Assembly (NCBI RefSeq): GCF_000504245.1
Contig: NZ_KI632509.1
Coordinates: forward strand, 2,461,751 to 2,525,750
From: Haloechinothrix halophila YIM 93223
GTDB lineage: Bacteria > Actinomycetota > Actinomycetes > Mycobacteriales > Pseudonocardiaceae
Length of the DNA stretch: 64,000 nt
Reading direction: 5' to 3'
Positions within the stretch are counted from its first letter, which is position 1. Every line of letters starts with the position of its first letter. The translations under genes were made by a program, and so were the position numbers. The notes under the pieces are model-generated. The model worked only from the letters and a program-made list of their open reading frames with translations, ran no database searches and was not told where the DNA came from. Positions 25,179 to 36,514 of the stretch are shown here, piece by piece.

Positions 25179-27265
25179 TGACGGCCACCGCGCGAGCGAC
25201 GCGCAAGGGGGAGCGGCGCCCGGCCCCGTCGCTGCCCATCGCGCGGATCTACGTCGACGTCGGACTGCCGCATCTGGACCGCACCTTCGACTACCGCGTC
25301 GCCGACACCCAGCACGACGACGCCGTGGTCGGCTGCCGGGTGCGGGTGCGGTTCGCTGGCCAGCTCGTCGACGGCTACCTCGTCGAGCGCGCGGACACCA
25401 CCGACCACACCGGACGACTCGCGTACCTGGAGCGGGTGGTCTCGCCAGAGCCGGTGCTGTCCCCGGAGATCGCCACCCTCGCTCGCGCGGTCGCGGACAA
25501 GTACGCGGGCACCATGGTCGACGTGCTGCGGCTGGCGATCCCGCCCCGCCACGCCAAGGTGGAAAAAGAAGCCGTGTCCGACGTTCAGGACGCTGTGTCT
25601 GGCACTCCTGACGCTGTGTCTGACGTTCAGGACGCTGTGTCTGGCACTCCTGACGCTGTGTCTGACGGTTGGGGCGGTTACCGGCACGGCGCCGCGCTAC
25701 TCACCGCGCTCGGCGGCGGCGCGCGGGCACGCGCCGTGTGGCAGGCGTTGCCGGGGGAGGACTGGCCCGCTCGGCTCGCCGAGGCGGCCACCGCCGTCGC
25801 CGCAAGCGGCAGGGGCACCGTCATTGTCGTCCCTGACTACCGAGATGTCGCTCGGCTGCATGCCGCGTGTGCCGCCCAGCTCGGGGAGCAGCAGGTCGTC
25901 GCGCTCTCCGCCGACCTAGGACCCGCCGAGCGCTACCGCCGCTGGTTGCGCGTCCGCAGGGGAATCGCGCGGGTCGTCGTCGGCACCCGCGCGGCGATGT
26001 TCGCGCCGATGACCGACCTCGGGCTGCTCGTGGTGTGGGACGACGGTGACGATCTGCACGCCGAACCCCGCGCGCCCTACCCGCACGTGCGCGACGTCCT
26101 GGTGCAACGCGCGCATCTGTCTGGCGCGTCCCTGCTGGTCGCTGGCTTCGCCCGCACGGCGGAGGCGCAGCTGCTCGTCGAGAGCGGCTGGGCGCATCCT
26201 GTCGTCCCAGACCGCGCCAGCCTGCGCGCCCGCGCGCCGAGGGTCACCGGCTTCGGGGAGGACTTCGACCTGGCGCGCGACGAGGCCGCCCGCGCCGCGC
26301 GGCTGCCCGCCGTCGCGTTCGAGGTGGCCCGAGCCGCGCTGAAGAACGACGCCCCGGTGCTGGTGCAGGTGCCCCGGCGCGGTTACGTGCCGTCGCTGGC
26401 GTGCGGGTCGTGCCGCACCCAGGCCCGCTGCCGCCGCTGCGCGGGGCCGCTCGCCGTGCCCGCCGGTCAGCAGGACGGCCACCAGGACGTCGCACGGGCG
26501 CCGGCCTGCCGCTGGTGCGGCGTGCCGGAGTCGCGGTTCCGCTGCTCCGCGTGTGGTTCCGCGCAGTTGCGGGCGCAGGTGATCGGCGCGCGCCGCACCG
26601 CTGAGGAATTGGGCAGGGCGTTCCCCGGCGTCGCCGTGCGGACCTCCGGCGGCACCGAGGTGCTCGCCCACGTCGACGGTTCCGCCGCGCTGGTCATCGC
26701 CACGCCCGGCGCGGAGCCGGTCGCCAGCGGTGGCTACGGCGCGGCGCTGTTGTTGGACGGCTGGGCCCTGCTCGGCAGGCAAGACCTGCGGGCGGGGGAG
26801 GAGACGCTGCGCCGCTGGATGACCGCCGCCGCGCTGGTGCGGCCCGGCGAGCAGGGCGGCAGGGTCATCGTCGGTGCCGATGTCGCACTGGTGCCGGTGC
26901 AGGCACTGATCCGATGGGACCCCGCCTGGCATGCCGAACGCGAACTCGCCGAACGACGTGAGCTCGGATTCCCGCCCGCCGTGCGGATGGCCAGCCTGGA
27001 AGGTGAACCGGAACCGCTTGCCGCCGCGCTGGACGAGGTCACGCTGCCGGAATCCGCCGAGGTGCTCGGGCCAGTGCCGGTGATGACGCCGCCACGCCCT
27101 GACCGGCACGGTGAGCAGCGCGAGCTGGAACGGGTGCTGCTTCGGGTACCGAACGCGGACGGCAAGGCGCTCGCCGCCGCGCTCGCCGCATTGCAGGCTG
27201 GCAGGGGAGCGCGCAAGGAACCGGACACGGTGCGGGTGCGGCTCGACCCGCTCAGCCCAATCTGA
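25178..27265 (+). CDS. priA: Probable primosomal protein PriA lacking an ATPase site
   Basis: 695 residues. An N-terminal 3'-DNA-binding domain (about 20-120) is followed by a degenerate helicase region and the zinc region with four CxxC pairs (CGSC, CRRC, CRWC, CSAC; about 408-466). There is no Walker A (GRGTVIVVPDYRDV where it should be) and WDDGDD stands in place of DEEH. This loss is usual in actinobacteria, so it is not a decay product here. It probably assembles restart complexes without helicase activity. An 84-bp tandem duplication lies in the linker after the first domain. Confidence 0.88.
25574..25668 (+). repeat. In-frame tandem repeat in priA (two 42-bp units)
   Basis: Units 25574-25615 and 25616-25657 differ at one base, and a partial third unit follows. 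Each unit is itself two related 21-mers (GTGTCTGACGTTCAGGACGCT and GTGTCTGGCACTCCTGACGCT). It encodes VSDVQDAVSGTPDA twice. A multiple of three keeps the frame, so repeat number could vary without breaking PriA. Confidence 0.9.
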
Positions 27266-27357
27266 TCGAGACCGCGCCAGACGACCGCCGGACGATCCCG
27301 CCACCGGTCCGGGTCACACCCGCATAGCCGCCGCGCTGCGCCCGTGGTCGCCGCACG

Positions 27358-27363
27358 TAGACT
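27358..27363 (+). promoter_or_regulatory. -10 box before fmt
   Basis: TAGACT lies 10 nt before the fmt ATG at 27374, which has no Shine-Dalgarno. This suggests a leaderless or nearly leaderless transcript and an independent promoter for fmt-rsmB after priA. Confidence 0.35.
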
Positions 27364-27373
27364 CGACCGCACT

Positions 27374-28303
27374 ATGCGTGTGGTCTTCGCGGGGACGCCC
27401 GAGGTGGCAGTCCCATCCTTACTCACCCTGCTCGAGTCTGAGCGGCACGAGGTCGTCGCCGTTGTCACCCGCCCCGACGCGCGGGCGGGCAGAGGGCGCA
27501 AGCTGGTGCGCTCACCGGTCGGTGCGACCGCCGACGAGCACGGCATCGAGGTGCTCACCCCCGCCAAGGCAGGCGACGAGGACTTCCGCGCGCGGCTGCG
27601 CGAGCTGGCGCCCGACGCGTGCCCGACGGTGGCGTACGGTGCGTTGCTGCCGCGGGCCACGCTGGACATCCCCACGCACGGCTGGATCAACCTGCACTTC
27701 TCGCTGCTGCCCGCGTGGCGCGGCGCGGCCCCGGTGCAGGCCGCGATCAAGGCGGGCGACGAGATTACCGGTGCGTCGACGTTTCAGATCGTGCCCGAGC
27801 TGGACGCGGGCCCGGTGTACGGCGTCGTGACCGAGCCGGTGCGCGACGACGACACCGCTGGCGTGCTGCTCGACAGACTCGCCGAGTCCGGCGCGGTGCT
27901 GCTGCGGTCCACACTGGACGGTGTTGAGGACGGCACGCTGCGCGCGGTGCCGCAGCCGGAAGACGGCCGGAGCTACGCACCGAAGGTGACCGTCGAGCAG
28001 GCGCACATCGCGTTCGACACACCCGCTGTCGCCGTGGACAGGCACGTGCGCTCGGTGACGCCGGAGCCAGGTGCGTGGGCTGAGTTCCGAGGTGAGCGGC
28101 TCAAGCTCGGGCCGGTGCGCATCGCAACGGACACCGATGGCCTCGACGCGGGCGAGATCCGCGCGGAGCGGCATCGGGTGCTAGTCGGCACGGCGACCGA
28201 CCCGGTGGAGCTGACCGAGGTGCAGGCACAGGGCAAGAAGCGGATGGCTGCGGAGGACTGGGCGCGCGGCACTCGCATCGACGAAGGAGAACGGCTCCGA
28301 TGA
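27374..28303 (+). CDS. fmt: Methionyl-tRNA formyltransferase
   Basis: 309 residues; formylates initiator Met-tRNA with 10-formyl-tetrahydrofolate. The hydrolase domain has [12 protein letters not shown] at the start, and [21 protein letters not shown] with the catalytic Asn and His of the family. ELDAGPV carries the Asp. The C-terminal tRNA-binding domain follows from about 205. ATG 27374 gives the canonical [10 protein letters not shown] start. The stop overlaps the rsmB ATG (ATGA). Confidence 0.96.
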   Translation: MRVVFAGTPEVAVPSLLTLLESERHEVVAVVTRPDARAGRGRKLVRSPVGATADEHGIEVLTPAKAGDEDFRARLRELAPDACPTVAYGALLPRATLDIPTHGWINLHFSLLPAWRGAAPVQAAIKAGDEITGASTFQIVPELDAGPVYGVVTEPVRDDDTAGVLLDRLAESGAVLLRSTLDGVEDGTLRAVPQPEDGRSYAPKVTVEQAHIAFDTPAVAVDRHVRSVTPEPGAWAEFRGERLKLGPVRIATDTDGLDAGEIRAERHRVLVGTATDPVELTEVQAQGKKRMAAEDWARGTRIDEGERLR

Positions 28304-29724
28304 GCTATGACCGACGAAAGCCATCCCGCCCCGACCGGAGCCGCCCCGCCCGCCGCAAGGAAGGGCCCCGGACACCGCCCAAGGTCGACCCACCGCGCCA
28401 GGCCGCGTTCGATCTGCTGCGCGCGGTCAGCGAGCGCGACGCCTACGCCAACTTGGTGCTACCCGAGATGCTGCGGGAACGCCGCATCACAGGGCGCGAC
28501 GCGGCGCTGGCGACCGAGCTGTCCTACGGCACCTGCCGCGCGCGGGGACTGCTGGACGAGATCATCGCCTCGTGTAGCGATCGTGGACTGTCCAGTGTGG
28601 ATCCCGCGGTTCTCGATGTGCTGCGGCTCGGCGCATACCAGTTGCTGCGGACCAGGGTGCCGGAACACGCCGCCGTGGCGTCGAGCGTGGACCTGGCGCG
28701 AGGCGCGGCTGGCTCGTACGTCACCGGTTTCGTCAACGCCATGCTGCGCCGGATCTCGGAGAAGGACGAGCAGCAGTGGCTGGACGAACTCGCGCCGACG
28801 CCCGAGAAGGACAGGATCGGCAACATCGCGCTGCGCACCGCGCACCCCCGCTGGATCGCGCGGGCTTTCGCCGAGGCGTTGGGCACCTCGGGCGATGAGC
28901 TGACCGCGGCACTGGAAGCCGATGACACCCGCCCCGACGTCCACCTGGTCGCGCGGCCAGGCGCGATCAGTGCCGACGAACTCGCGGCGATCACCGGTGG
29001 CGACGTCGCGCCGTACTCGCCGTACGGGGTGCGGCTGCCGCCTGGCTCTGGCGACCTGGCGGACTCCGAACCGATGCGCGAGGGACTTGCCGCCGTGCAG
29101 GACGAGGGCAGCCAGCTCTGCGCGCGAGCGGTCACGACCGTGCCGGTGGACGGGTCCGACGAACGCTGGCTCGACTTGTGCGCCGGACCCGGCGGCAAGG
29201 CGGCGCTGCTCGGCGCGCTCGCCTCGATCCAGGGCGCGACGGTCGATGCGGTGGAGCAGGCCGAGCACCGCGCGAAGCTCGTGGAGTACGCCACGGCGGA
29301 CCTCCCGGTGACGGTGCACGTCGTCGATGGTCGCGACTCCGGTCTGAACCCCGGCTACGACCGCGTGCTGGTCGACGCGCCCTGCACCGGGCTCGGCGCG
29401 TTGCGCAGGCGTCCTGAGGCGCGCTGGCGGCGGCAGCCGTCCGACGTCTCTGGGCTGACGAGGCTCCAGGCTGAGCTGCTGACGTCGGCGCTCGATCTGG
29501 TGCGGGTCGGGGGCGTGGTGGCCTACGTCGTGTGCTCACCGCACCTGGCCGAGACCGACGGTGTCGTCCGCGAGGTCGCCCGCCGCAACGGCGCGGAGAT
29601 CCTCGACGCCCGCGAGCAGTTCCCCGACATGCCCGACCTCGGCGACGGCCCGTTCGTCCAGCTCTGGACACACCGCCACGGCACGGACGCGATGTTCTGC
29701 GCGCTGCTGCGTAAGACGCGGTGA
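28300..29724 (+). CDS. rsmB: 16S rRNA cytosine-C5 methyltransferase (RsmB/Sun)
   Basis: 474 residues. The N-terminal NusB-like domain (about 30-165) is followed by a SAM-dependent m5C methyltransferase domain. [13 protein letters not shown] binds SAM and [20 protein letters not shown] carries the release Cys. The nucleophile motif reads [14 protein letters not shown], with the Cys present. It methylates C967 (E. coli numbering) of 16S rRNA. The first 30 residues are a basic Arg/Pro tail. Ends 12 bp from the convergent secreted-protein gene. Confidence 0.94.
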   Translation: MSYDRRKPSRPDRSRPARRKEGPRTPPKVDPPRQAAFDLLRAVSERDAYANLVLPEMLRERRITGRDAALATELSYGTCRARGLLDEIIASCSDRGLSSVDPAVLDVLRLGAYQLLRTRVPEHAAVASSVDLARGAAGSYVTGFVNAMLRRISEKDEQQWLDELAPTPEKDRIGNIALRTAHPRWIARAFAEALGTSGDELTAALEADDTRPDVHLVARPGAISADELAAITGGDVAPYSPYGVRLPPGSGDLADSEPMREGLAAVQDEGSQLCARAVTTVPVDGSDERWLDLCAGPGGKAALLGALASIQGATVDAVEQAEHRAKLVEYATADLPVTVHVVDGRDSGLNPGYDRVLVDAPCTGLGALRRRPEARWRRQPSDVSGLTRLQAELLTSALDLVRVGGVVAYVVCSPHLAETDGVVREVARRNGAEILDAREQFPDMPDLGDGPFVQLWTHRHGTDAMFCALLRKTR

Positions 29725-29736
29725 GCATCGTGCCCG

Positions 29737-30012
29737 TTACGGGTAGGCCATGTAGCCGTACCAGGACCAGTACGAGAAGGAATAACTGACCTTCTCCCAG
29801 GTGCCGGTGCCGTCCGGGTCGCAGCGGTACGTCGTGACCGTCCCGTCGGGAGATGTGACCTCGATCTCGGAGCCGGGCTTGTAGTATTTGCCGCCCCACT
29901 CGCAATACCGCAGGATCGGCCCGGTGGGGAGGGCGTCGGCCACTGGTGCTTGCAGGACGCCGATCGCGACCGCCATACCGGCGGCGGCACTGAGTTTCGC
30001 TAAGTACCTCAT
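29737..30012 (-). CDS. Small secreted protein with an aromatic-rich tail
   Basis: 91 residues. A Sec signal peptide (MRYLAKL, then a hydrophobic core, ending VADA before LPTG, about residue 27) leaves a mature protein of about 64 residues with two Cys (RYCEW and YRCDP) that could form a disulfide. The last 16 residues are half aromatic (SYSFSYWSWYGYMAYP). ATG 30012 follows GAAGGAG at 7 nt. I recognise no family. Divergent from rpe by about 200 bp and convergent with rsmB. Confidence 0.75.
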   Translation of the reverse strand: MRYLAKLSAAAGMAVAIGVLQAPVADALPTGPILRYCEWGGKYYKPGSEIEVTSPDGTVTTYRCDPDGTGTWEKVSYSFSYWSWYGYMAYP

Positions 30013-30201
30013 CGTTTCGCTCCTTCGTGACTCAAAGAGTGGTGAGGAACTCAGCGTCGCCGCGTGGGGCGTTGCCGTCTGTCGCGGCGGCGACGGTGCG
30101 GACGTCATGCTGGCGACAGTGCGCTGCCGGGCAGTGCCGTGGGTCAGCGCTCGACGTCACACCCCGCCCACACCCCTCCTGTACGCCAGGCGGCCGAACC
30201 G

Positions 30202-30207
30202 TAAACT
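30202..30207 (+). promoter_or_regulatory. -10 box for leaderless rpe / rib operon
   Basis: TAAACT is exactly 7 nt before the rpe GTG at 30215, and no Shine-Dalgarno precedes it. Probably the main promoter of the rpe-ribD-riboflavin synthase-ribBA-ribH run. Confidence 0.5.
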
Positions 30208-30214
30208 ACGTACC

Positions 30215-30952
30215 GTGACGAACCGCCCGATGATCGCGCCCAGCATCCTGTCCGCCGACTTCGCCCGCCTCGGCGAGGAGATCACCTCGATCGCTGGTGA
30301 GGGCGACAACCGGGCCGACTGGGTACACGTCGACGTCATGGACGGTCACTTCGTCCCGAACCTCACGATCGGCCTGCCGGTGGTGCGCTCGCTGCTGACG
30401 ACGTCGGACGTGCCACTCGACTGTCACCTGATGATCGAGGACCCCGACCGCTGGGCCCCCGGCTACGCCGAGTCCGGCGCGTACAACGTCACGGTGCACG
30501 CCGAGGCCGCCCGCGATCCGATCATGCTGGCCAAGAACCTGCGGGCGGCAGGATCGCGTGCCGGGTTGTCGATCAAGCCGAAGACCCCGCTGGACGACTA
30601 CGTCGAGGTCCTCAAGCACTACGACACGCTGCTGGTGATGTCGGTGGAGCCGGGCTTCGGCGGGCAGTCGTTCATCCCCGAGGTGCTGGACAAGGTCCGC
30701 GCCGCGCGCAGGCTCGTCGACACCGGACACCTGACGCTGCTGGTCGAGATCGACGGCGGCATCAACAACGACACCATCGAACAGGCCGCCGAGGCGGGCG
30801 TCGACTGCTTCGTCGCTGGCACCGCCGTCTACGGCGCGGAAGACCCCGGCAAGGCGGTCGCGGCACTGCGGGACCAGGCGGCGTCGGCGTCCGGCTGCCG
30901 CCACGCACATCGGGGCGGCACCGCGCCCGGCGCACAGGACGGCCACGGCTGA
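30215..30952 (+). CDS. rpe: Ribulose-phosphate 3-epimerase
   Basis: 245 residues, TIM barrel. It interconverts ribulose-5-phosphate and xylulose-5-phosphate and so supplies the ribulose-5-phosphate used by RibBA downstream. PSILSADFARLGEE, HVDVMDGHFVPNLTIG (catalytic Asp and metal ligands), CHLMIEDP, MSVEPGFGGQSF and EIDGGIN are all intact. GTG 30215 is favoured by the -10 box 7 nt upstream; ATG 30230 is an alternative. The C-terminal 20 residues are a His/Gly-rich extension. The stop overlaps the ribD ATG. Confidence 0.96.
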   Translation: MTNRPMIAPSILSADFARLGEEITSIAGEGDNRADWVHVDVMDGHFVPNLTIGLPVVRSLLTTSDVPLDCHLMIEDPDRWAPGYAESGAYNVTVHAEAARDPIMLAKNLRAAGSRAGLSIKPKTPLDDYVEVLKHYDTLLVMSVEPGFGGQSFIPEVLDKVRAARRLVDTGHLTLLVEIDGGINNDTIEQAAEAGVDCFVAGTAVYGAEDPGKAVAALRDQAASASGCRHAHRGGTAPGAQDGHG

Positions 30953-31971
30953 TGACCCCGGAACAGGCCATGCGGGACGCGATCGCGCTCAGCGAGGCCG
31001 TACGGGGAACGACGAGTCCGAATCCGCCCGTCGGGGCAGTCATCTGTGACGCCGATGGGGTGCGGGTCGGGCGGGGTGCTACCCAGCCACCGGGCGGTCC
31101 GCACGCCGAGGTCATGGCGCTGCGCGAAGCGGGCGAGCGCGCCAGGGGCGGCACCGCGTACGTCACGCTCGAACCCTGCGCCCATCACGGCCGCACCCCA
31201 CCCTGCACCGACGCGCTCATCGACTCGGGCGTACGCGCGGTGCATTACGCCGTCGCCGACCCCACCCCGCTCGCCCACGGCGGGGGCGAGGTGCTGGAGC
31301 AGGCCGGGATCGCGACCAGCAACGGCCTGCTCGAAGACGACGTCCGGCGCGGCCCGCTGCGGGCCTGGCTGCACTACATCCGCACCGGTCGCCCGCACGT
31401 CACCTGGAAGTACGCCGCCACGCTTGACGGCAGGGTCGCCGCCGCCGACGGCACCAGCCGGTGGATCTCCGGCGAGCCCGCCCGCGCCGAGGTCCACGCG
31501 CTGCGCACCAAGATCGACGCCATCGTCGCTGGCACCGGCACGGTGATGACGGACGACCCGCAGCTCACCGCTCGCGACGCCGAGGGCCGACCGCTCGAGC
31601 GCCAGCCGCTGCGCGTCGTCGTCGGCGCCCGTGAACTCCCACCCACCGCGCGTGTGCTCGACGACAGCGCGGAAACCGTGATCATCGCCACGCGCGACCC
31701 GGATAAGGTGCTCGCGGCACTCGCGGACCGGGGCGTGGTCGACGTGCTACTGGAAGGCGGCCCGACGCTGGCGGGGGCGTTCGCCGCGGCTGGCAGAATC
31801 GATCGGCTGCTCGGCTATCTCGCACCCGCGCTCGCTGGTGCGGGTCCGGCGGCGCTAGGGGATGCTGGAGTGTCAACGATCACCGACATGCACCGGTGGG
31901 TGGTCGAAGAGGTCACCATGACAGGGGATGATGTGCGGGTCAGCGCGGTGCCGGCTGCCCGGCAGGACTAG
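30952..31971 (+). CDS. ribD: Bifunctional riboflavin biosynthesis deaminase/reductase
   Basis: 339 residues. The zinc deaminase domain (PHAEVMAL and LEPCAHHGRTPPC; about 1-145) is followed by the NADPH reductase domain (VTWKYAATLDGRVAAADGTSRWI; LLEGGPTLAGAF). It catalyses the second and third steps from the GTP cyclohydrolase II product. ATG 30952 overlaps the rpe stop. Riboflavin synthase follows after 9 bp. Confidence 0.95.
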   Translation: MTPEQAMRDAIALSEAVRGTTSPNPPVGAVICDADGVRVGRGATQPPGGPHAEVMALREAGERARGGTAYVTLEPCAHHGRTPPCTDALIDSGVRAVHYAVADPTPLAHGGGEVLEQAGIATSNGLLEDDVRRGPLRAWLHYIRTGRPHVTWKYAATLDGRVAAADGTSRWISGEPARAEVHALRTKIDAIVAGTGTVMTDDPQLTARDAEGRPLERQPLRVVVGARELPPTARVLDDSAETVIIATRDPDKVLAALADRGVVDVLLEGGPTLAGAFAAAGRIDRLLGYLAPALAGAGPAALGDAGVSTITDMHRWVVEEVTMTGDDVRVSAVPAARQD

Positions 31972-31980
31972 GAGGTAGGC

Positions 31981-32634
31981 GTGTTCACCGGAATCGTCGA
32001 GGAGATCGGTGAGGTCATCGGCATCGAACAGGTGCCCAACGCCGCACGGCTGAGCCTGTCCGGGCCCCTGGTGACCACCGACGCGCGGCACGGCGACTCG
32101 ATCGCGGTCAATGGCGTCTGCCTCACGGTGGTCGACGTCGCTGGCTCGACGTTCACCGTGGACGTGGTGCACGAGACGCTGCAACGTTCCAGCCTGGCCA
32201 AGGTGCACGTCGGCGACGGGGTGAACCTGGAGCGCGCCGCCGCGGTCGGCGACAGGCTCGGCGGGCACATCATGCAAGGCCACGTCGACGGCACCGGCAC
32301 CTACCTCGCCCGCGACGCCTACGGCATGACGCGGTTCACGCTGCCGCGGAACCTGGCGCGCTACGTGGTCGAGAAAGGCTCGATCGCGGTGGATGGCGTG
32401 TCGCTGACGGTGGCGTCGGTGACCGACGACGAGTTCGCGGTCGCGCTGATCCCCACCACCCTGGAGATGACCAACCTGGGCACCAAGACGCCAGGCGATC
32501 CGGTAAATCTGGAAGTCGACGTCTTGGCGAAGTACGTGGAACGGTTGATCGCGGCGCCAGCCGGGAATGCCAGCGCCGAGCCCGGCGCTCATCCCAGTGA
32601 TGGTCCTGGCGATAATGCCGGCGAGAAGGAGTGA
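31981..32634 (+). CDS. ribE: Riboflavin synthase alpha chain
   Basis: 217 residues with the two tandem lumazine-binding barrels: [12 protein letters not shown]...[11 protein letters not shown] and [12 protein letters not shown]...[14 protein letters not shown]. Dismutates two 6,7-dimethyl-8-ribityllumazine molecules to riboflavin. GTG 31981 follows TAGGAGG. The symbol is ribE or ribC depending on the naming scheme. The last 25 residues are low-complexity. It overlaps the next open frame by 4 bp. Confidence 0.96.
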   Translation: MFTGIVEEIGEVIGIEQVPNAARLSLSGPLVTTDARHGDSIAVNGVCLTVVDVAGSTFTVDVVHETLQRSSLAKVHVGDGVNLERAAAVGDRLGGHIMQGHVDGTGTYLARDAYGMTRFTLPRNLARYVVEKGSIAVDGVSLTVASVTDDEFAVALIPTTLEMTNLGTKTPGDPVNLEVDVLAKYVERLIAAPAGNASAEPGAHPSDGPGDNAGEKE

Positions 32635-32636
32635 GC

Positions 32637-34914
<2,278 letters not shown>

Positions 34915-34920
<6 letters not shown>

Positions 34921-34950
34921 GCAGGCCTGGCGGGAGTAGGCAGGCCTGGC
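34915..34950 (+). repeat. Short tandem duplication over the PH-gene stop codon
   Basis: GAGTAGGCAGGCCTGGCGG (34915-34933) is repeated as GAGTAGGCAGGCCTGGC (34934-34950). The unit includes the TAG stop, so the duplication lies in the 3' untranslated region. AAGCAGGCCTGGCAGGCC just upstream (from 34891) suggests an older expansion. Confidence 0.8.
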
Positions 34951-34965
34951 ACCGAGTCGATCTTG

Positions 34966-34999
34966 AGGCGTTGTGGTCGCTATAGCAACCACAACGCCT
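34966..34999 (+). terminator. Terminator of the rpe-rib operon
   Basis: AGGCGTTGTGGT (34966-34977) pairs perfectly with ACCACAACGCCT (34988-34999) around a 10-nt loop. It is 46 bp after the last operon gene and 43 bp before the convergent vapC end, so it may act for both strands. Confidence 0.75.
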
Positions 35000-35041
35000 A
35001 CACACTCGCCTCGCCGAGAACAGACTAGGCAGGATTAGAGC

Positions 35042-35440
35042 TCAGCGGAGCAACTGGATGGCGCAGCTCAGCCCCGGTGCGTTGGTGAGTTTCTCGTCGC
35101 TGGTTAGTAGCGGAAGATCGAGCGCGGCGGCGAGCGTTACGTATAGGCCGTCGTAGAAAGTGATGGTGTGGCGAAGCCGCCACGCTGCGCGAAGAAACGG
35201 GCCGTGCTCGTAACGCTCGTCGATGAAATGCTCGACGGCGTAGAGGCCTGCTTGCGCCACTTCGCTGTTGATTTCGCCTCGGCGTTCCAACCGCCGGAGC
35301 ACCTGCCCCACCTCGGCGTCGATGAGTGCGGGGGCATGCGTCCGGCTATTGTTGAAGATCTTGCGGACAGCGGTTCCGACGGTGTCTTTCCGACTGAGTG
35401 CCGCGATCAATGCGGACGCATCGACGACGTATTCAGTCAC
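35042..35440 (-). CDS. vapC: VapC-type toxin, PIN domain ribonuclease
   Basis: 132 residues. The four acidic residues of the PIN active site are visible: VVDASALI (Asp7), DAEVGQ (Glu, about 42), FYDGLYV (Asp, about 96) and TSDEKL (Asp, about 114). VapC toxins cut specific RNAs, often tRNA or 23S rRNA, with Mg2+. It overlaps the vapB antitoxin gene by 8 bp, so toxin translation is coupled to antitoxin. The pair lies between xth and the rib operon terminator, as an accessory insertion in a housekeeping region (inference). Confidence 0.93.
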   Translation of the reverse strand: MTEYVVDASALIAALSRKDTVGTAVRKIFNNSRTHAPALIDAEVGQVLRRLERRGEINSEVAQAGLYAVEHFIDERYEHGPFLRAAWRLRHTITFYDGLYVTLAAALDLPLLTSDEKLTNAPGLSCAIQLLR

Positions 35441-35672
35441 CCCGTGCCTCGCGCAACGCCTCGTCGATCGACTCCGCCGTCGCGCCCGGGGTGTCGCTGC
35501 GTGTCAAGGTCTCCTCGATGATCCGCACGTACTCGGACTTGGTGCGCTGCCGTGCCGAGTCGATGAGCTGCTGCCGCATGTAAGCCTGGAGAGACTGTCC
35601 CGCCTCCGCGGCACGTCGACGGAGTGTCTCCGCGACGTCGTCCGGCACGTCCTTTACCTGGATAGTCGCCAT
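35433..35672 (-). CDS. vapB: VapB-type antitoxin
   Basis: 79 residues. The N-terminus (MATIQVKDVPDDVAETLRRRAAEAGQSLQAYMRQQL) is an FitA/RHH-type DNA-binding fold; the acidic C-terminal tail would wrap and block VapC. The ATG at 35672 lies inside an 8+8 bp palindrome containing the -10 box TACAAT, so the operator and the leaderless start coincide. The longer open frame upstream runs into xth and has no family similarity. Confidence 0.9.
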   Translation of the reverse strand: MATIQVKDVPDDVAETLRRRAAEAGQSLQAYMRQQLIDSARQRTKSEYVRIIEETLTRSDTPGATAESIDEALREARGD

Positions 35673-35705
35673 GGCGCTATTGTAGCGCCAAAGTAGCGTC
35701 ACTTT
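35672..35705 (-). promoter_or_regulatory. vapBC promoter-operator with two palindromes
   Basis: TGGCGCTA (35672-35679) and TAGCGCCA (35683-35690) form a perfect palindrome with a 3-nt centre. AAAGT/ACTTT (35690-35694 with 35701-35705) form a second one next to it. On the minus strand the -10 box TACAAT lies inside the first palindrome, 6 nt from the vapB ATG. The second overlaps the xth stop codon. VapBC binding here would block RNA polymerase. Confidence 0.6.
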
Positions 35706-36501
35706 ACAGCTCCAGATCCGCCACCACGGGCGCGTGGTCGGACGCGCCGGTGCCTTTGCGTTCGTCACGGTCGACGTAGCAGTCCGTGACGACCTTGGTG
35801 AACGCCGGATTGCCGTACACCAGGTCGATCCGCATGCCGTTGTTGTTCGGGAACGCGAGCTGCCGGTAGTCCCAGTAGGTGTAGGGATGGTCGTACTTCA
35901 GCGGGCGCGGGAACACATCGGTCAGCCCCGCCTCCCGCAGCGCGGCCAGCGCCGTCCGCTCGGGTTCGGTGACGTGCGTGCTCTCCGTGAACAGGCTGAC
36001 ATCCCACACATCGTCGTCGGTCGGTGCGACATTGAAGTCGCCGAGCACGGCGAACGGACGCTCCTCGGTCAGTTCCGTGGCCGCCGTCGCACGCAGGGCC
36101 TCCAGCCAGCGCAGTTTGTACTGGTAGTGCGGATGCGATGGCTCGCGCCCGTTGGGCACGTACACCGACCACACCCGCACGCCATCGCACGTCGCGCCGA
36201 TCGCGCGGGGCTCGGTGGTCTCGAACAGCGCGCCATCGGCCAGGTAGCCCGGCTCGTCGGTGAGTCCCCGCGTTACGTCGGCCAGCCCCACCCGCGACAG
36301 GATCGCCACGCCGTTCCACCGGCCGGTCCCGTGCGCGGCGACCTCGTAGCCAAGCGACGCGATCTCGGCGGCGGGAAACGCCTCGGCGGCGCATTTGGTT
36401 TCCTGCAGGCACAACACATCGGGCTCGGCCCGCGCCAACCACCCCAGCAACCGGGGCAGCCGCGAGCGCACCGAGTTCACATTCCACGTGGCGATCCGCA
36501 C
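35704..36501 (-). CDS. xth: Exodeoxyribonuclease III
   Basis: 265 residues, Mg2+-dependent apurinic endonuclease and 3'-exonuclease of base-excision repair. MRIATWNVNSVRSRLP (metal-site Asn), CLQETK (Glu), YVPNG, VLGDFNVAPTDDDVWD (Asp-x-Asn) and the terminal SDHAPVVADL (Asp-His pair) are all present. ATG 36501 is the family start. Its TAA overlaps the vapBC operator region. Confidence 0.95.
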   Translation of the reverse strand: MRIATWNVNSVRSRLPRLLGWLARAEPDVLCLQETKCAAEAFPAAEIASLGYEVAAHGTGRWNGVAILSRVGLADVTRGLTDEPGYLADGALFETTEPRAIGATCDGVRVWSVYVPNGREPSHPHYQYKLRWLEALRATAATELTEERPFAVLGDFNVAPTDDDVWDVSLFTESTHVTEPERTALAALREAGLTDVFPRPLKYDHPYTYWDYRQLAFPNNNGMRIDLVYGNPAFTKVVTDCYVDRDERKGTGASDHAPVVADLEL

Positions 36502-36514
36502 GGCCCGAGCCTAG

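Noticed and set aside
30013-30214. FMN riboswitch upstream of the riboflavin genes
   Set aside because: No RFN-type conserved core is seen, and the -10 box 7 nt before the rpe start leaves no room for a leader.
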